A stretch of 64,000 bases of DNA from Opitutales bacterium (GCA_017531845.1 JAFXKI010000007.1:1-64000), one strand, 5' to 3'. Positions 25,600 through 35,262 are shown, counted from the first letter of the stretch. Made by a program: numbers and translations. The notes: generated by a model not told the origin, from the letters alone.

Positions 25600-28128
25600 G
25601 TGCGGGTGTTTTCTTCTCCCTTAATCACTACTAATTTAATAGACTTTATAAAAAACCGACTTCTCTTTCTTTTACGGAAAAGCGGCTTGCCGGCAACACG
25701 CTTCGCCGGGTTGCTTGCCTTTATTTGCGCCGCGGGAACGGCGCAGGCGGAATTCGTTGATATAATTGCGTTGAATTCCGTTCCCGAGGACGAAACGGCG
25801 GCAAACGTCGGCATTATTTCTTTGAATAATCCGAACTTGGCTCCGCCGGCGGGATTTGAAAACGGCTTTCAAACCGCGAGGGAAAACGGGCGGCAAATCC
25901 GTTATCATATTATGGACGGCAATCCGAACGCGTGGAGCGCAGTCGTCGGCAACGGCATCGAATATTGGCAAGCTAACGGCGGCAGCACACTCGGCGTGGA
26001 GCTTTGCGCGGGTCCGCGTTCCCGCGGCATAAAACAGCGTTTTGCGATGGAGGCGAGCAAAGATTTTTGCGGCGGCTATGCCTTGGTTTGGAATCATTAC
26101 GGGCGAGTGCCGAAATCGGGAACGCTGGACTACAGCTACACGGTGATGATTACGGCGGGCGACCCTTCGGCGGAAGGAGCGCAAACCATCGGAACGCCGC
26201 TCGTGATTGAGTCTGCGCGCGTTCCCGCAGGCGGCACCGCGACGAAATGTTTCTTTTTCGGAATCGGAGAAACGGATCTGCCTGCGATTGAAAAAAACGG
26301 ACTTTGGATCAGCATTACGCCGAACACGACGGGAACGTTTTCGGCAGTCGTCAGCAATCTCCGCATCGTAAAAATCTGCATGGCGGTCGATAAAAACCGC
26401 GACCGGAACGTTTCCTTCGGCGGCGACGATTTTACTTCCGCTTCCGAGCCCTATCGCTTTTGGATAAACAACGATTCCGATAAAAGCGGCATGAGCGAAG
26501 ACGAGGTTTCCGCTATCGACCGAAGCGGCTCCGCCGAACCGGACAGCAACAATGAAAAGCCCGAAAGCATTCGCGATTTGGAAGATTTTTCCCGCTTGCA
26601 GATTCGTTTTTTCGGCGACGAAAGCGGCATTGATTGGCTTCGCGGACAACTCGCAGACGGCGAAATAAAAACTTCTCTGGTCGTTCACGGTGAAAGCGTT
26701 CCCGCGATTCGTGTCGTGGAGCATTTGGATCCCGACGGCTCGCTCCGTTATCTTTACGATGCCGAAAATGCGGTAAAAGACGTTAGCCTTTCCTCGAAGA
26801 AATCTTATGTTTCGATTGCCGTTTCCGAAGTTGCAGATTGGACGAAAACGATTCTCGGATGGCTTTGGGGGCTTGTTACGCGCACGGAAAACGAAATGCC
26901 CGAAACGCAAAGCTATTTTCCGCTTAATTTTAACGACAAATCACAGGCGAACTTTCTCTTTGAGGGCATTCAGGAAGGATTGGGAAAATTTACCTTGGTG
27001 TTTTCCCGCTCCGACGCGCATCTTCAGGAAACCGCCTCCGTTTGGCTTGAACTTCTTGATGTCCGAAAAATGTTTGAGCAAGTAGAGTTAGTCGGAACAA
27101 ATTCTTCCGACAGTGAAAAATATTATTGGCGCTCCGATCAATTCGGAAGTTTCCGAAAGCCGTGGGATGAGGAAATCGGGAAGCAAATTGTTTTTATTCA
27201 CGGTTGGAATATGGAAAAAGCGGGAACGCGTTCTTATGCGGAAACCGCGTTTAAGCGCCTTTGGTGGCAAAATTACACAGGACGCTTCTCTTCGGTTTAT
27301 TGGCCAACGGAAACAGGAGGCACAACTTATTGCCCGAGTGAGTTTATTGCGTGGAAATGCGGGAACGCGCTAAGTGATTATTTTGACGTCCTGAAAAACA
27401 ACGGAATGAGAGTAAATGTTATGGCTCACAGCATGGGCAATATTGTTGTCGGAAGCGCGTTAAAAGAAGGGGCAGAGATCGACAAATATGTATTAATGAA
27501 TGCAGCGATTCCGGCAGAGTGCTATGACGACAGGAGTGAAATAAAGCAAAAAAAGACAACTAAAACACTTACAAACTTAGGGTTGAAATTCGCTAATACG
27601 TTGAATTGGGCTTGGAACGAATATGACGCGTGGGCACTCCCTTCGCTTGGAGAAGATTCTAATCCCGATGTTACAAGGCTCGCTTATCGAGGATTTCTTA
27701 AAAATATTAAAGGCAATTTCTTTAACTTTTATCTGCCGGAAGATTTTGCTACGGAAGAAGCATGGGAATTTAACAACGCGACACAAAAACCGTGGGACGG
27801 CGTAGGTTGGACTGGCTCTTACTCATATACTCCGGGAAATATTCCTACGAGGGCGAACAGATTTTTTATTTCGCACAATGTAACGGACAGATACGAGGCG
27901 ATGTCCTTTGTGGATTCAAGTAAGACGAAAGTCGCGGGAACGGAAGGACGAATGCAAGCCAACGGAAGTGAGATAAAAAGCATTAATATGGGAGATTTGC
28001 ATAGAAAAGATGGTTATAGTTTTAATCGGACACATAGTGCCCAATTTGTTTGGACGGTTCAAGCGACGTGGAAATTTTGGACAGAATTGAAAGAAGTATT
28101 AAATGGAGAACTAAATGATGAAAAGTAA
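25600..28128 (+). CDS. Secreted alpha/beta-hydrolase (lipase/esterase-like) of an accessory module
   Basis: This 842-residue protein is probably exported (LLAFICAAGTAQAEFV), from a GTG at 25600 or a nearby start; the N-terminus is uncertain. The first 450 residues are beta-rich and not recognised. The last third is an alpha/beta-hydrolase: oxyanion strand KQIVFIHGWNMEKAG and nucleophile elbow NVMAHSMGNIVVGSA with catalytic Ser. A likely catalytic His is in MGDLHRKDG or HSAQF near the end. A downstream lipoprotein gene overlaps its 3' end by 14 bases, which implies a coupled product. The pair resembles a secreted lipase with a membrane-bound partner or immunity protein, but this is inference; a self-processing surface lipase is an alternative. 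Confidence 0.7.
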   Translation: MRVFSSPLITTNLIDFIKNRLLFLLRKSGLPATRFAGLLAFICAAGTAQAEFVDIIALNSVPEDETAANVGIISLNNPNLAPPAGFENGFQTARENGRQIRYHIMDGNPNAWSAVVGNGIEYWQANGGSTLGVELCAGPRSRGIKQRFAMEASKDFCGGYALVWNHYGRVPKSGTLDYSYTVMITAGDPSAEGAQTIGTPLVIESARVPAGGTATKCFFFGIGETDLPAIEKNGLWISITPNTTGTFSAVVSNLRIVKICMAVDKNRDRNVSFGGDDFTSASEPYRFWINNDSDKSGMSEDEVSAIDRSGSAEPDSNNEKPESIRDLEDFSRLQIRFFGDESGIDWLRGQLADGEIKTSLVVHGESVPAIRVVEHLDPDGSLRYLYDAENAVKDVSLSSKKSYVSIAVSEVADWTKTILGWLWGLVTRTENEMPETQSYFPLNFNDKSQANFLFEGIQEGLGKFTLVFSRSDAHLQETASVWLELLDVRKMFEQVELVGTNSSDSEKYYWRSDQFGSFRKPWDEEIGKQIVFIHGWNMEKAGTRSYAETAFKRLWWQNYTGRFSSVYWPTETGGTTYCPSEFIAWKCGNALSDYFDVLKNNGMRVNVMAHSMGNIVVGSALKEGAEIDKYVLMNAAIPAECYDDRSEIKQKKTTKTLTNLGLKFANTLNWAWNEYDAWALPSLGEDSNPDVTRLAYRGFLKNIKGNFFNFYLPEDFATEEAWEFNNATQKPWDGVGWTGSYSYTPGNIPTRANRFFISHNVTDRYEAMSFVDSSKTKVAGTEGRMQANGSEIKSINMGDLHRKDGYSFNRTHSAQFVWTVQATWKFWTELKEVLNGELNDEK

Positions 28129-29080
28129 AAAACGCATACTTGTAACAATCGGGCTGATTGTTACCCTATTCCTCGGACTCTCGGCTATTATATTTCCGCT
28201 TACAAGCTGTAACGGGCAATTACTCGACAGAATCCTTGCCAATAAGATTGTTTTCCACGGGCAGGTTTTGGATTTGGACGGCAATCCGGTTCCGAATGCA
28301 AAAATAACTTACTCCGGTTTTAGTGCCGCTCATTATGAGAACGCTTGGACAGGCGGCGGTCCGCCGGACAAAATCAAACACGCCGACGAAAACGGACGCT
28401 TTGAAATTCGCGAAACCGGAGGAAGTTTGTATGTAAAGTGCACGCATCCGGAATATTACGGATCTGAATCTTCGGCACAGAAATTCGGCTACGGACTTCA
28501 GGTCGGGAATGAGCCGGCGTGGGATTCGCAAAATCCGGCGATTTTTCGCTTACGCAAAAAAGGCATTAGAGAGCCATTATATTTTTCCTGCGGGAGGATG
28601 ATAAACAAGGGAAACGCATGGACTGCTCTTCGGAACGGGGAGAGGATTGTGATTGACCTTGCTCGGGGGCGACGGAGAGAAGCCGACACAAGCATCTATA
28701 TTTCGTATCAGTGCGAAAAAGACAAAGATCAGGAGCGAAATTACGACTGGGAATACACATTGCGTATTCCCGGCGGCGGATTTATTGAGAAGCAGGAAAA
28801 CTTTGACTTTATCGCACCGGAAGACGGGTACCAAGAAGAGATAAAAATCGGTTACCTTAAAGATGATGAATCTTGGAACTATTTTAAGCGGTGCTTCTAT
28901 TTCGTAAAATTCCCTAACGGGCTTTACGGAATTTTTGAAATTAGTGCCGAATCCAGAAAGAGAGGCGTATTTCTCTTCCAAGCACTCGTCAACCCTAATC
29001 CGGCTTCCCGCAACTTGGAATATGAATACGAAAAACAAATTAACAAAAACCAAGGTGGAGACAGCTATTGGCGAATATAA
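28115..29080 (+). CDS. Lipoprotein with carboxypeptidase-regulatory-like domain, coupled to the hydrolase
   Basis: This 321-residue lipoprotein has a signal peptide and lipobox FPLTSC (Cys32). Residues 45-130 hold a CarboxypepD_reg-like beta-sandwich: FHGQVLDLDGNPVPNAKITY, then DENGRFEIRETGGSLYVKCTHPEYYG, the usual G-x-V-x-D-x-x-G-x-P opening. The rest is unrecognised. ATG 28115 lies inside the hydrolase 3' end with GGAG eight bases upstream, one of few Shine-Dalgarno-like sites in the window. A nearly identical 198-base segment recurs in the next gene. The gene carries no dispersed octamer over its 966 bases. Confidence 0.7.
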   Translation: MMKSKKRILVTIGLIVTLFLGLSAIIFPLTSCNGQLLDRILANKIVFHGQVLDLDGNPVPNAKITYSGFSAAHYENAWTGGGPPDKIKHADENGRFEIRETGGSLYVKCTHPEYYGSESSAQKFGYGLQVGNEPAWDSQNPAIFRLRKKGIREPLYFSCGRMINKGNAWTALRNGERIVIDLARGRRREADTSIYISYQCEKDKDQERNYDWEYTLRIPGGGFIEKQENFDFIAPEDGYQEEIKIGYLKDDESWNYFKRCFYFVKFPNGLYGIFEISAESRKRGVFLFQALVNPNPASRNLEYEYEKQINKNQGGDSYWRI

Positions 29081-29375
29081 AATGCGATTTATTAGAAAAA
29101 TTGTTTTTTTATTCTTTGCGGGAACGCTTACGGGAATTTTGTCCTTTTGTGTCTCCTGCGGGACGGGAACGCCACTGCTCGACAGAATTCTTGCCAATAA
29201 GATTGTTTTTCACGGGCAGGTTTTGGATTTGGACGGCAATCCGGTTCCGAATGCAAAAATAACTTACTCCGGTTTTAGTGCCGCGCATTATGAGAACGCT
29301 TGGACGGGCGGCGGTCCGCCGTACAAAATCAAATACGCCGACGAAAACGGATGCTTTGAAATTCGGGAAACCGGA
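28223..29375 (+). repeat. Direct repeat of 198 bases (28223-28420 and 29178-29375)
   Basis: The two segments differ at eight of 198 positions by my reading, about 96% identity, while the lipoprotein sequence around them is far less similar. They encode the same CarboxypepD_reg-like block in two adjacent lipoproteins. This indicates recent duplication or gene conversion limited to that domain. Confidence 0.88.
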
Positions 29376-29447
29376 TTCGCTTTTGACGCCCTCGTTAATC
29401 CGAAGCTTGCTTCTCAACACCCAGAATATACACACAAACATTCGTAA
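29082..29447 (+). pseudogene. Internally deleted tandem copy of the lipoprotein gene
   Basis: This 121-codon frame starts one base after the preceding stop. It has its own signal peptide (MRFIRKIVFLFFAGTLTGIL, Cys26), then repeats the CarboxypepD_reg-like segment of its neighbour almost exactly, 198 bases with eight mismatches. It then jumps to FDALVNPKLASQHPEY, which matches the neighbour's C-terminus FQALVNPNPASRNLEY. About 200 residues between these points are missing. It is therefore a tandem duplicate with an internal deletion, either a remnant or a short variant that still reaches the membrane. The open frame means expression is possible. Confidence 0.65.
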
Positions 29448-29565
29448 CTTTGCGGCTTAGCACGATGCCCTATTCTCACCCGGAAACAATTTTTCCTGAC
29501 ATTCGGTGTTTTCCGTGATTCTTTTTTAGGAAGAAACTCGCGCCAAGACGCAAAGTCGCGAAGTT

Positions 29566-29612
29566 AATAAAAAGCGTTCCCGCTGAAAACGGCTTTCGCC
29601 GCGCGGGAACGC
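29566..29612 (-). terminator. Terminator of the GH20 gene, inverted octamer pair
   Basis: GCGTTCCCGC (29574-29583) pairs with GCGGGAACGC (29603-29612); on the minus strand a T-run follows at 29566-29573. Each arm is a dispersed octamer. The inner bases GAAAACGGCTTTCGC could extend or branch the stem. Confidence 0.82.
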
Positions 29613-29620
29613 CTCAAAGT

Positions 29621-29646
29621 TCGACAGCGTGCTGTCGTTTTTTTTT
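29621..29646 (+). terminator. Terminator of the hydrolase-lipoprotein module
   Basis: CGACAGC pairs with GCTGTCG over a two-base loop, followed by nine T on the plus strand. The T-run overlaps the stop codon of the opposing GH20 gene. Confidence 0.7.
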
Positions 29647-32575
29647 ATTTCGCGAGAATCGGGTAAATTTCCGCCATGGAGCCATAATCGCCCACCCCGT
29701 CGAGGATAACAAGGCGAAGTGCATCCGTTGTAATTTTCGGGAACTTCAGCGTTTTCATTTCACGGGACGGATTATTTTCCCGTAACTCTGCGATTCGTTT
29801 CCAAAATCCGTTTTCGGTTTTTACCAAGAGCGCGAGGTGCTTTGCGTTTCCGTTGTCTCCGCTTTGGCGCGGCAGGAATTTGAGCGCGTTAAGCTCGAGC
29901 GGCTTCTTGAATATGATGTCAATTTCAAACGGCGGAGTATCGCTTGCGCCTTTTGTTTCGTATTTGGAATGCCAATACGTCGTTTCGTCGCCGTCCCAAA
30001 GTGCGGAGGCGTCGCCGTCGGCACCTTTTCCGTGTTCGCTGCTTGCCTTAACGTCGAGAATCATATTTTCCGGCACGGCATTTTTAACACCGACTTTGGA
30101 AATACGAGTAATCTTCAATGCCTCGATCTCGCAATTTCCGGAAGACGAAATTTTTTCGAGCGGGAAAACGAAGCTCGTAAATTTATGTGCTTCCGGAAAA
30201 AGTTTGCGCACGGGTGCACCGATTTCCTCTCCGTCCGCGTAAAGAGTGAGTGTGCGTTTGTCGGCGACAAATTGCAACTTCACGGTTTTTCCGAGAGGCA
30301 GCTCATACGGGAACGCATATTCCCAGGTATCGCGAGTGACACCAAGCTCGCCCGTATTACCGTCGACAAAAATATCGCCCGAAGGTCCGGAGAAGAGCAC
30401 GTTTTTGCCTTCGGCTTTTTTCGTACGTTTCACCGTCAGATCCGCCGTAAAATTCGGAGCGATGCCTTCGATACCCGTTTCGAACGTTTTCCCGGCGGGA
30501 ACGTTCTTTTTAAGCTCAAAAAGCACGTCGCTACCGTCTGCAGTTTCCACGACGTATTCCGGGTTGGAAAGCGGCGCGTAGCTGACGTTTTTGACGAGCT
30601 TTTGGAAATCACGGAAGCTGATGTCCTCACCGGTGTTCCATGTTTTTTCCGCAAAAACGGCGCAGCTTTGGCGAATACGGTCGAACAAATCATAATCCGT
30701 CAAGCCGGTGTCGCGGCAAAACGAATTGTCGTTCCAAAGTGCCCACGAAGCCCCGAGCATTTTCGGGAGTCCGGGAACGACTTCTTCCTTGTGCGACATT
30801 TTGTGCGGATGCCAATTTTGCGAATAGAGGAAGTTCAGGTCGAGTAAGTCGCCGTAGCCGCCTCGATTGCCGTTCCCGTTCGGAACGATATAAGCCCAAA
30901 CGTCGATGATGTTGACGAGGTCAAAATTGTGTTCGAGCGCGAGGAGCGGATTTTGCCAGCCGTGATTCCAAACGTTGATTTGCGCTCCCGTGCCGTCCAC
31001 GGGCGTTTTTCCGCGTTTAACGGAAAGGCTTCCCCAAAGACGCGGCGTGTATCCGCGGCTCTTCACGTATTTAATCATCGCATCGGCAAAGGCGCGGTAA
31101 TCTTCCGGGTCGCCGTAATATTCGTCGGTGCCGAAGTGAATTACCGGGGTGCGGAAGACGGGTTCTTCGCCGTTTTTGCCGACGAGATATTCGTCGAAAA
31201 CGGATTGCACGAAGTCGAGCGTTTCTTCCCGATAGGTTTTGCCCGTTTTTTCGTCAAAAACATCATCCGAAGCATCGAGCATCGCGGTGCGCTCGACATC
31301 GTGCGCCTTCGTTACCTTGCCGCGATACATGAGGTCCGGGCGAACGCGAACAAAGCTCATGGCGTGCCCGGGAACATCAAACTCCGGCACGATGGTTACG
31401 CCGTAAAGCTTTGCCAAATCGATGAGTTCGCCGAATTCTTTTTTCGTGTAGTAAAGGTCGGAGGCGGTGAGCGGCGTTCCGTCTTTGCCGACGACGTCGG
31501 ATTCGAGGCGGAAAGCGGTCGGCGCGGCAGCGAGAATTTCCTCGCAGGCGGCTTTTTTCTGCTCGGGCGTAGCATTGTGTCCGTTCGGGATCTGCGTGTA
31601 ATTATACATCCAAATGAAGTTGTCGTTCAGATGGAGGTGATAATCGTTCATCTTATAATACGCCATCGTCTTGAGCACGTCTTTGACGGCTTTGAGCGAA
31701 GCCGGTTTGCGCCCGAGGTCGTACATAAAGCCGCGAAGCGGATACTGCGGATAGTCAATCGCGATCCCGCACGGGAACGTATTGTTGTTTTGTTTGAAAA
31801 CCTGAAGAATGGAGCGTGTTCCCCAAAATGCGCCGAGCGGATCCGTGGAAACGATGTGCAGACCATCGCTCATCGCGGCGAGCACGTAGCTCTCCTTTCC
31901 GAAATTCACCGCGAGTTCCGGCGTATTTTTAGCATCGGCAACGGAAATATGAATATCCGCTTTTCCGTGCCGCCCTTGGGAGAGCACCTCAATTTTGCGA
32001 CCGAAAATTTCGGAAAGTTCGCCTGCGAAAAGCTCAGCGCGTTCCCGCAAAGTCGGGCTACCGACATTGGCGCATTCTGCGGGTACGATGACGGCAAAAT
32101 CTGCGGACGGAACAAATTTCCCTTCTCCTCCGAGCCATTCCTGAAGCGCGGGAACGACTGCCGGTTTTTCATTGCGCTTAATTCCGGCGGCATCATCCGA
32201 AATTTTGGCAACGGGAACGCCCAGCTCAAAAGTCGGGGTAACCGCCTTATTGCCCGCACTGTCCGTCAGTTCAAAAGTGACTTTGGTCGTTTTCGGAGAA
32301 AGCGGATTGCGGATTTTTCCGTCAAAATCGATTAACTGTTCGTAGGTCGTTCCGACAATTTTCGCGGAGACGCCGGCGGGAAGATTTTTGTAAACGAGTT
32401 GTTTTCCCGAGAGATCGATATTTTGCTCCGGGGAAAAGTTTTTGGCGATTGCCGCAATTCCGGTCGCGGAGTCCTGCGCGCAAGCGGGAACGCAAACAAA
32501 CGGGATGATGTCGACACCGGAAAATCCGGCAAGGGCGATTGCCGCAAAAGCGGCAGCGTAGGTTGTTTTTCTCAT
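29645..32575 (-). CDS. Beta-N-acetylhexosaminidase (GH20) with C-terminal F5/8-type domain
   Basis: This secreted enzyme should remove terminal GlcNAc or GalNAc from glycans. The ATG at 32573-32575 (MRKTTYAAAFAAIALAGFSG) gives a signal peptide and 976 residues. After an N-terminal GH20b-like domain, the barrel opens with YPLRGFMYDLGRKPAS and HLHLNDNF; the catalytic Asp-Glu pair is in HFGTDEYYGD, and the active-site Trp is in ASWALWND. A concanavalin-like insert follows (GKNVLFSGPSGDIFVDGNTG), then an F5/8 type C-like discoidin domain (DGDETTYWHSKYETKG). With the sialidase at 20128 this fits stepwise mucin breakdown. The gene has its own inverted-octamer terminator. Confidence 0.9.
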   Translation of the reverse strand: MRKTTYAAAFAAIALAGFSGVDIIPFVCVPACAQDSATGIAAIAKNFSPEQNIDLSGKQLVYKNLPAGVSAKIVGTTYEQLIDFDGKIRNPLSPKTTKVTFELTDSAGNKAVTPTFELGVPVAKISDDAAGIKRNEKPAVVPALQEWLGGEGKFVPSADFAVIVPAECANVGSPTLRERAELFAGELSEIFGRKIEVLSQGRHGKADIHISVADAKNTPELAVNFGKESYVLAAMSDGLHIVSTDPLGAFWGTRSILQVFKQNNNTFPCGIAIDYPQYPLRGFMYDLGRKPASLKAVKDVLKTMAYYKMNDYHLHLNDNFIWMYNYTQIPNGHNATPEQKKAACEEILAAAPTAFRLESDVVGKDGTPLTASDLYYTKKEFGELIDLAKLYGVTIVPEFDVPGHAMSFVRVRPDLMYRGKVTKAHDVERTAMLDASDDVFDEKTGKTYREETLDFVQSVFDEYLVGKNGEEPVFRTPVIHFGTDEYYGDPEDYRAFADAMIKYVKSRGYTPRLWGSLSVKRGKTPVDGTGAQINVWNHGWQNPLLALEHNFDLVNIIDVWAYIVPNGNGNRGGYGDLLDLNFLYSQNWHPHKMSHKEEVVPGLPKMLGASWALWNDNSFCRDTGLTDYDLFDRIRQSCAVFAEKTWNTGEDISFRDFQKLVKNVSYAPLSNPEYVVETADGSDVLFELKKNVPAGKTFETGIEGIAPNFTADLTVKRTKKAEGKNVLFSGPSGDIFVDGNTGELGVTRDTWEYAFPYELPLGKTVKLQFVADKRTLTLYADGEEIGAPVRKLFPEAHKFTSFVFPLEKISSSGNCEIEALKITRISKVGVKNAVPENMILDVKASSEHGKGADGDASALWDGDETTYWHSKYETKGASDTPPFEIDIIFKKPLELNALKFLPRQSGDNGNAKHLALLVKTENGFWKRIAELRENNPSREMKTLKFPKITTDALRLVILDGVGDYGSMAEIYPILAK

Positions 32576-32684
32576 AGATTTCGTTTTGAGGGTAAAGTTG
32601 TCGAAAACAGTAAGGATTAAATAAAAAGAGAGCAAGAAAAGTTTACGGAGGGGCCGGGAACCGGGAATGTGCTCTTTCGGTGTC

Positions 32685-32723
32685 TTACGGGAGCGAAAAC
32701 ATTACAAGTCTCCGCTCCCGTAA
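32685..32723. repeat. Perfect 11-base inverted repeat between dsbD and the GH20 gene
   Basis: TTACGGGAGCG (32685-32695) and CGCTCCCGTAA (32713-32723) are exact inverted copies with a 17-base loop. There is no T-run, so a rho-independent terminator is unlikely in this form. It lies between the dsbD stop and the GH20 start on the minus strand and could be an operator, processing or attenuation site. Confidence 0.6.
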
Positions 32724-32753
32724 AAGTGTGCACATCTATGCTACACGAAGAGA

Positions 32754-34910
32754 CTATTCACCGACGATTTCGTCCAATCCGGCGGCAACCGTTCCCGGAC
32801 CCGAAAAAAGTTCTCCGAGAATAACCGGCTCTTTTCCCTCTTTGAGGAATACGTTCACGGGAACGGCAGCACGCCCGTATTTTTGAAGTTCTTCGGCGAT
32901 TGTTGCGTTCTTATTTGTCCAATCCGCTCGCATTTTAACCACGCCGGCATCGCCCAAGCGTTTTCTCAGTTCAGGATCGTCATAGACGCGTTTGTTCACT
33001 TGGCAGGTTGCACACCAACGCGCCGTAAAATCGATGTAGACGATGCTGCCTTCTTCAAGCGCTTTTTCCTGCGCCTCCGGCGACCACTCCACCCAATCGT
33101 TATCCGCTTTTTTTCCGTAGAGTAAATCTGCGCCATAAACGACGGTTCCGACAAAAAGCAATCCCGCAACGAGCGTTCCCGCGATGCGGGCAAAGCGGGA
33201 ACGCCACGGCGTAGCCCACTTCCCGTAAATCCAGCACGCGAGCGCGATAACGGAAAGCGAAATCAGCAAATTCCGTTGCACAAAGGCATCTTCGATTTGC
33301 CCCATCAGAACCCACACAAAATACAGCGCGGGAGCATAAAGCAAAAACGCCATTGCCTGCTTGAACGTTTCCATCCACGCGCCGGGCTTGGGCAGAAATT
33401 TCAAAAGCGCGGGAACGCAAGATAAAATCACATACGGAGCGGCAAGCCCGACGGCAATTGCCGTAAACAGCGCAAACGAAGGAACGAGCGGCAAAGTCAG
33501 CGCGCTGCCGAGTGCCGGTGCCAAAAACGGAGCCGCACACGGCGTTGCAATAATCACCGCGAGAACGCCGGAGAAAAACGAGCCGGCGTAGCCGGATTTT
33601 TCCGTCAGAGAACCGCCGACACTCGTTGCGCCGACGCCAAATTCAAAAACGCCCGACATCGACAGTCCGAAAACGAGCATCAGCAAAATCATTCCGTAAA
33701 CAAAACCCGGCTCCTGAAGCTGAAAACCCCATCCGAGCTGCTCCCCGCCGCTTCGCAAAACGGCAAGCACCCCGGCAAGTATCCAAAACGAAACGAGCAC
33801 GCCCGCACCGAAAACAAATCCGTGGTGCGCAATTTTCTTTTTGTCCGTTCCCGCTTTGCTGACAAAATGCATGATTTTAAGTCCGAGCACCGGGAAAACG
33901 CAGGGCATTAAATTCAAAATCAAGCCTCCGGCGAACGCCACGGCAAGCAATCCGAAGAATGCGAAATCAAGCGAAAATTCTTCTGCGGGAATACCGGAAT
34001 TTTCCGTTCCCGCAGCAGACGTTGCGTTTTTGACGGAAAATGCTTCGGCAGGCACTCCGATTGCACTCCCGTCAGGCGCAACAAGCACGCCGGAAAGTTC
34101 GCTCGGATTCGCGATTTTCTCATCTTCGCGAAGCGGGAGCGTAAAAATGAGCGCTCCGTTTTTTTCGACGGGAGCGACGGTTGCCGCCGGTGCCGCGAAT
34201 TTTTCGCTTTCCGGAAAGAAACGGGAATCGGACGGGAACGCTACTCCGTCGACCCTTTTCAAAGCAATCTCAACCGCACCGGACTTTTCCGAAAACGTTG
34301 CGGAAAGAAGCTCGGGACCCAACGGAAGCGGAAACGCTTTTGCCGCTTCGCGAAATTCCGGCAAATCTTCGGCTCCGCGCAAATCTTTCGTCAGATCAAT
34401 CTCGACGGAGATTTCCTTATCCTGCGGGAAACAGCCGTTATCGTCGCACGCAAGCCACGAAGCCGTTCCCGTGAACGCGAGTTTTGCTGCAGGAAAATCT
34501 TCCGGAACCCAGAAGTCGATTTCGACGTAGGCGACATTTTCGTAAACGTAGCTTCCCAAGCCCTGAAGCTCGTAATATTTCGGCGTGCTCCAATCCCAAC
34601 TAAAGAAATTCACGCCCGCGGGAACGCCTTTCCACTCGATGCTGAGCGGCATGCCGGCTTCACCCGGATTTTTCCAGTAAAGATGCCAGCCGGGTTGCAT
34701 CGTCATCTTAAGGAGCACCGAAAAACAGCGTATATCGGTGTCTCCATACTCTTTAACACCGACGACTTCGACGTCTGTTGTTTTCGCCGTTTGCGCCGAT
34801 GCGTCAAACGAGCCCCACGGCGTATCCGAAAAAGAAAAATCGTAATCCTGTGCTGCCGCGCCGACGCAAGCGAGAACCCAGCACAAACCCGCAAGAAAGA
34901 ATTTTTTCAT
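32754..34910 (-). CDS. dsbD: Thiol:disulfide interchange protein DsbD
   Basis: DsbD moves electrons from cytoplasmic thioredoxin to the periplasm for disulfide repair and cytochrome c maturation. The 718 residues show all three parts: a signal peptide (CWVLACVGAAA) and periplasmic alpha domain with paired cysteines in WLACDDNGCFPQ; a membrane beta domain with the redox pair in LMPCVFPVLGLKI and TPCAAPFLAPALG; and a C-terminal thioredoxin domain with WCATCQ. Family length and order match. The start ATG lacks a Shine-Dalgarno. tatA is the next gene upstream on the same strand, 52 bases away, which may place export and folding functions together. Confidence 0.93.
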   Translation of the reverse strand: MKKFFLAGLCWVLACVGAAAQDYDFSFSDTPWGSFDASAQTAKTTDVEVVGVKEYGDTDIRCFSVLLKMTMQPGWHLYWKNPGEAGMPLSIEWKGVPAGVNFFSWDWSTPKYYELQGLGSYVYENVAYVEIDFWVPEDFPAAKLAFTGTASWLACDDNGCFPQDKEISVEIDLTKDLRGAEDLPEFREAAKAFPLPLGPELLSATFSEKSGAVEIALKRVDGVAFPSDSRFFPESEKFAAPAATVAPVEKNGALIFTLPLREDEKIANPSELSGVLVAPDGSAIGVPAEAFSVKNATSAAGTENSGIPAEEFSLDFAFFGLLAVAFAGGLILNLMPCVFPVLGLKIMHFVSKAGTDKKKIAHHGFVFGAGVLVSFWILAGVLAVLRSGGEQLGWGFQLQEPGFVYGMILLMLVFGLSMSGVFEFGVGATSVGGSLTEKSGYAGSFFSGVLAVIIATPCAAPFLAPALGSALTLPLVPSFALFTAIAVGLAAPYVILSCVPALLKFLPKPGAWMETFKQAMAFLLYAPALYFVWVLMGQIEDAFVQRNLLISLSVIALACWIYGKWATPWRSRFARIAGTLVAGLLFVGTVVYGADLLYGKKADNDWVEWSPEAQEKALEEGSIVYIDFTARWCATCQVNKRVYDDPELRKRLGDAGVVKMRADWTNKNATIAEELQKYGRAAVPVNVFLKEGKEPVILGELFSGPGTVAAGLDEIVGE

Positions 34911-34962
34911 AAAATTGAGGTCAAAAAAAAGGGACGGAGAGTTAAACTACGGCTGAACTTTC

Positions 34963-35262
34963 TTAATTTTTTCCGGATTTGGCTCGCTCTTCCGCTTCAA
35001 TACGAGCCCGAATCACTCTTCGTTCTTCGGACTCAATACGTTTACGGCGCGCGTCCGGGCTTTCCTCGTCATCAAGAACAGCCTTAAACTCATCTTCGAT
35101 TTCTTCGCTGGCTTTTTTAAATTCGCGGCGGGCTTTTCCAAGCCCGCGAGCTAATTCCGGCAATTTTTTCCCGCCGAAAATCAGCAAAATTAAAACCAAA
35201 ACGATAATGAGCGCCGTCGGAGTGAACGCCGCCAACATTTGCATGTGGGATAATTGTTCCAT
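34963..35262 (-). CDS. tatA: Twin-arginine translocase subunit TatA/TatB-like
   Basis: This 99-residue protein has one N-terminal membrane helix (ALIIVLVLILLIFG) followed at once by the Tat hinge and amphipathic helix FGGKKLPELARGLGKARREFKK. The remaining 50 residues are charged and coiled. The FG hinge and the KLPELARxLG motif define the TatA/E class; TatB cannot be fully excluded. No tatC lies in the window. It may be co-transcribed with dsbD. Confidence 0.88.
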   Translation of the reverse strand: MEQLSHMQMLAAFTPTALIIVLVLILLIFGGKKLPELARGLGKARREFKKASEEIEDEFKAVLDDEESPDARRKRIESEERRVIRARIEAEERAKSGKN

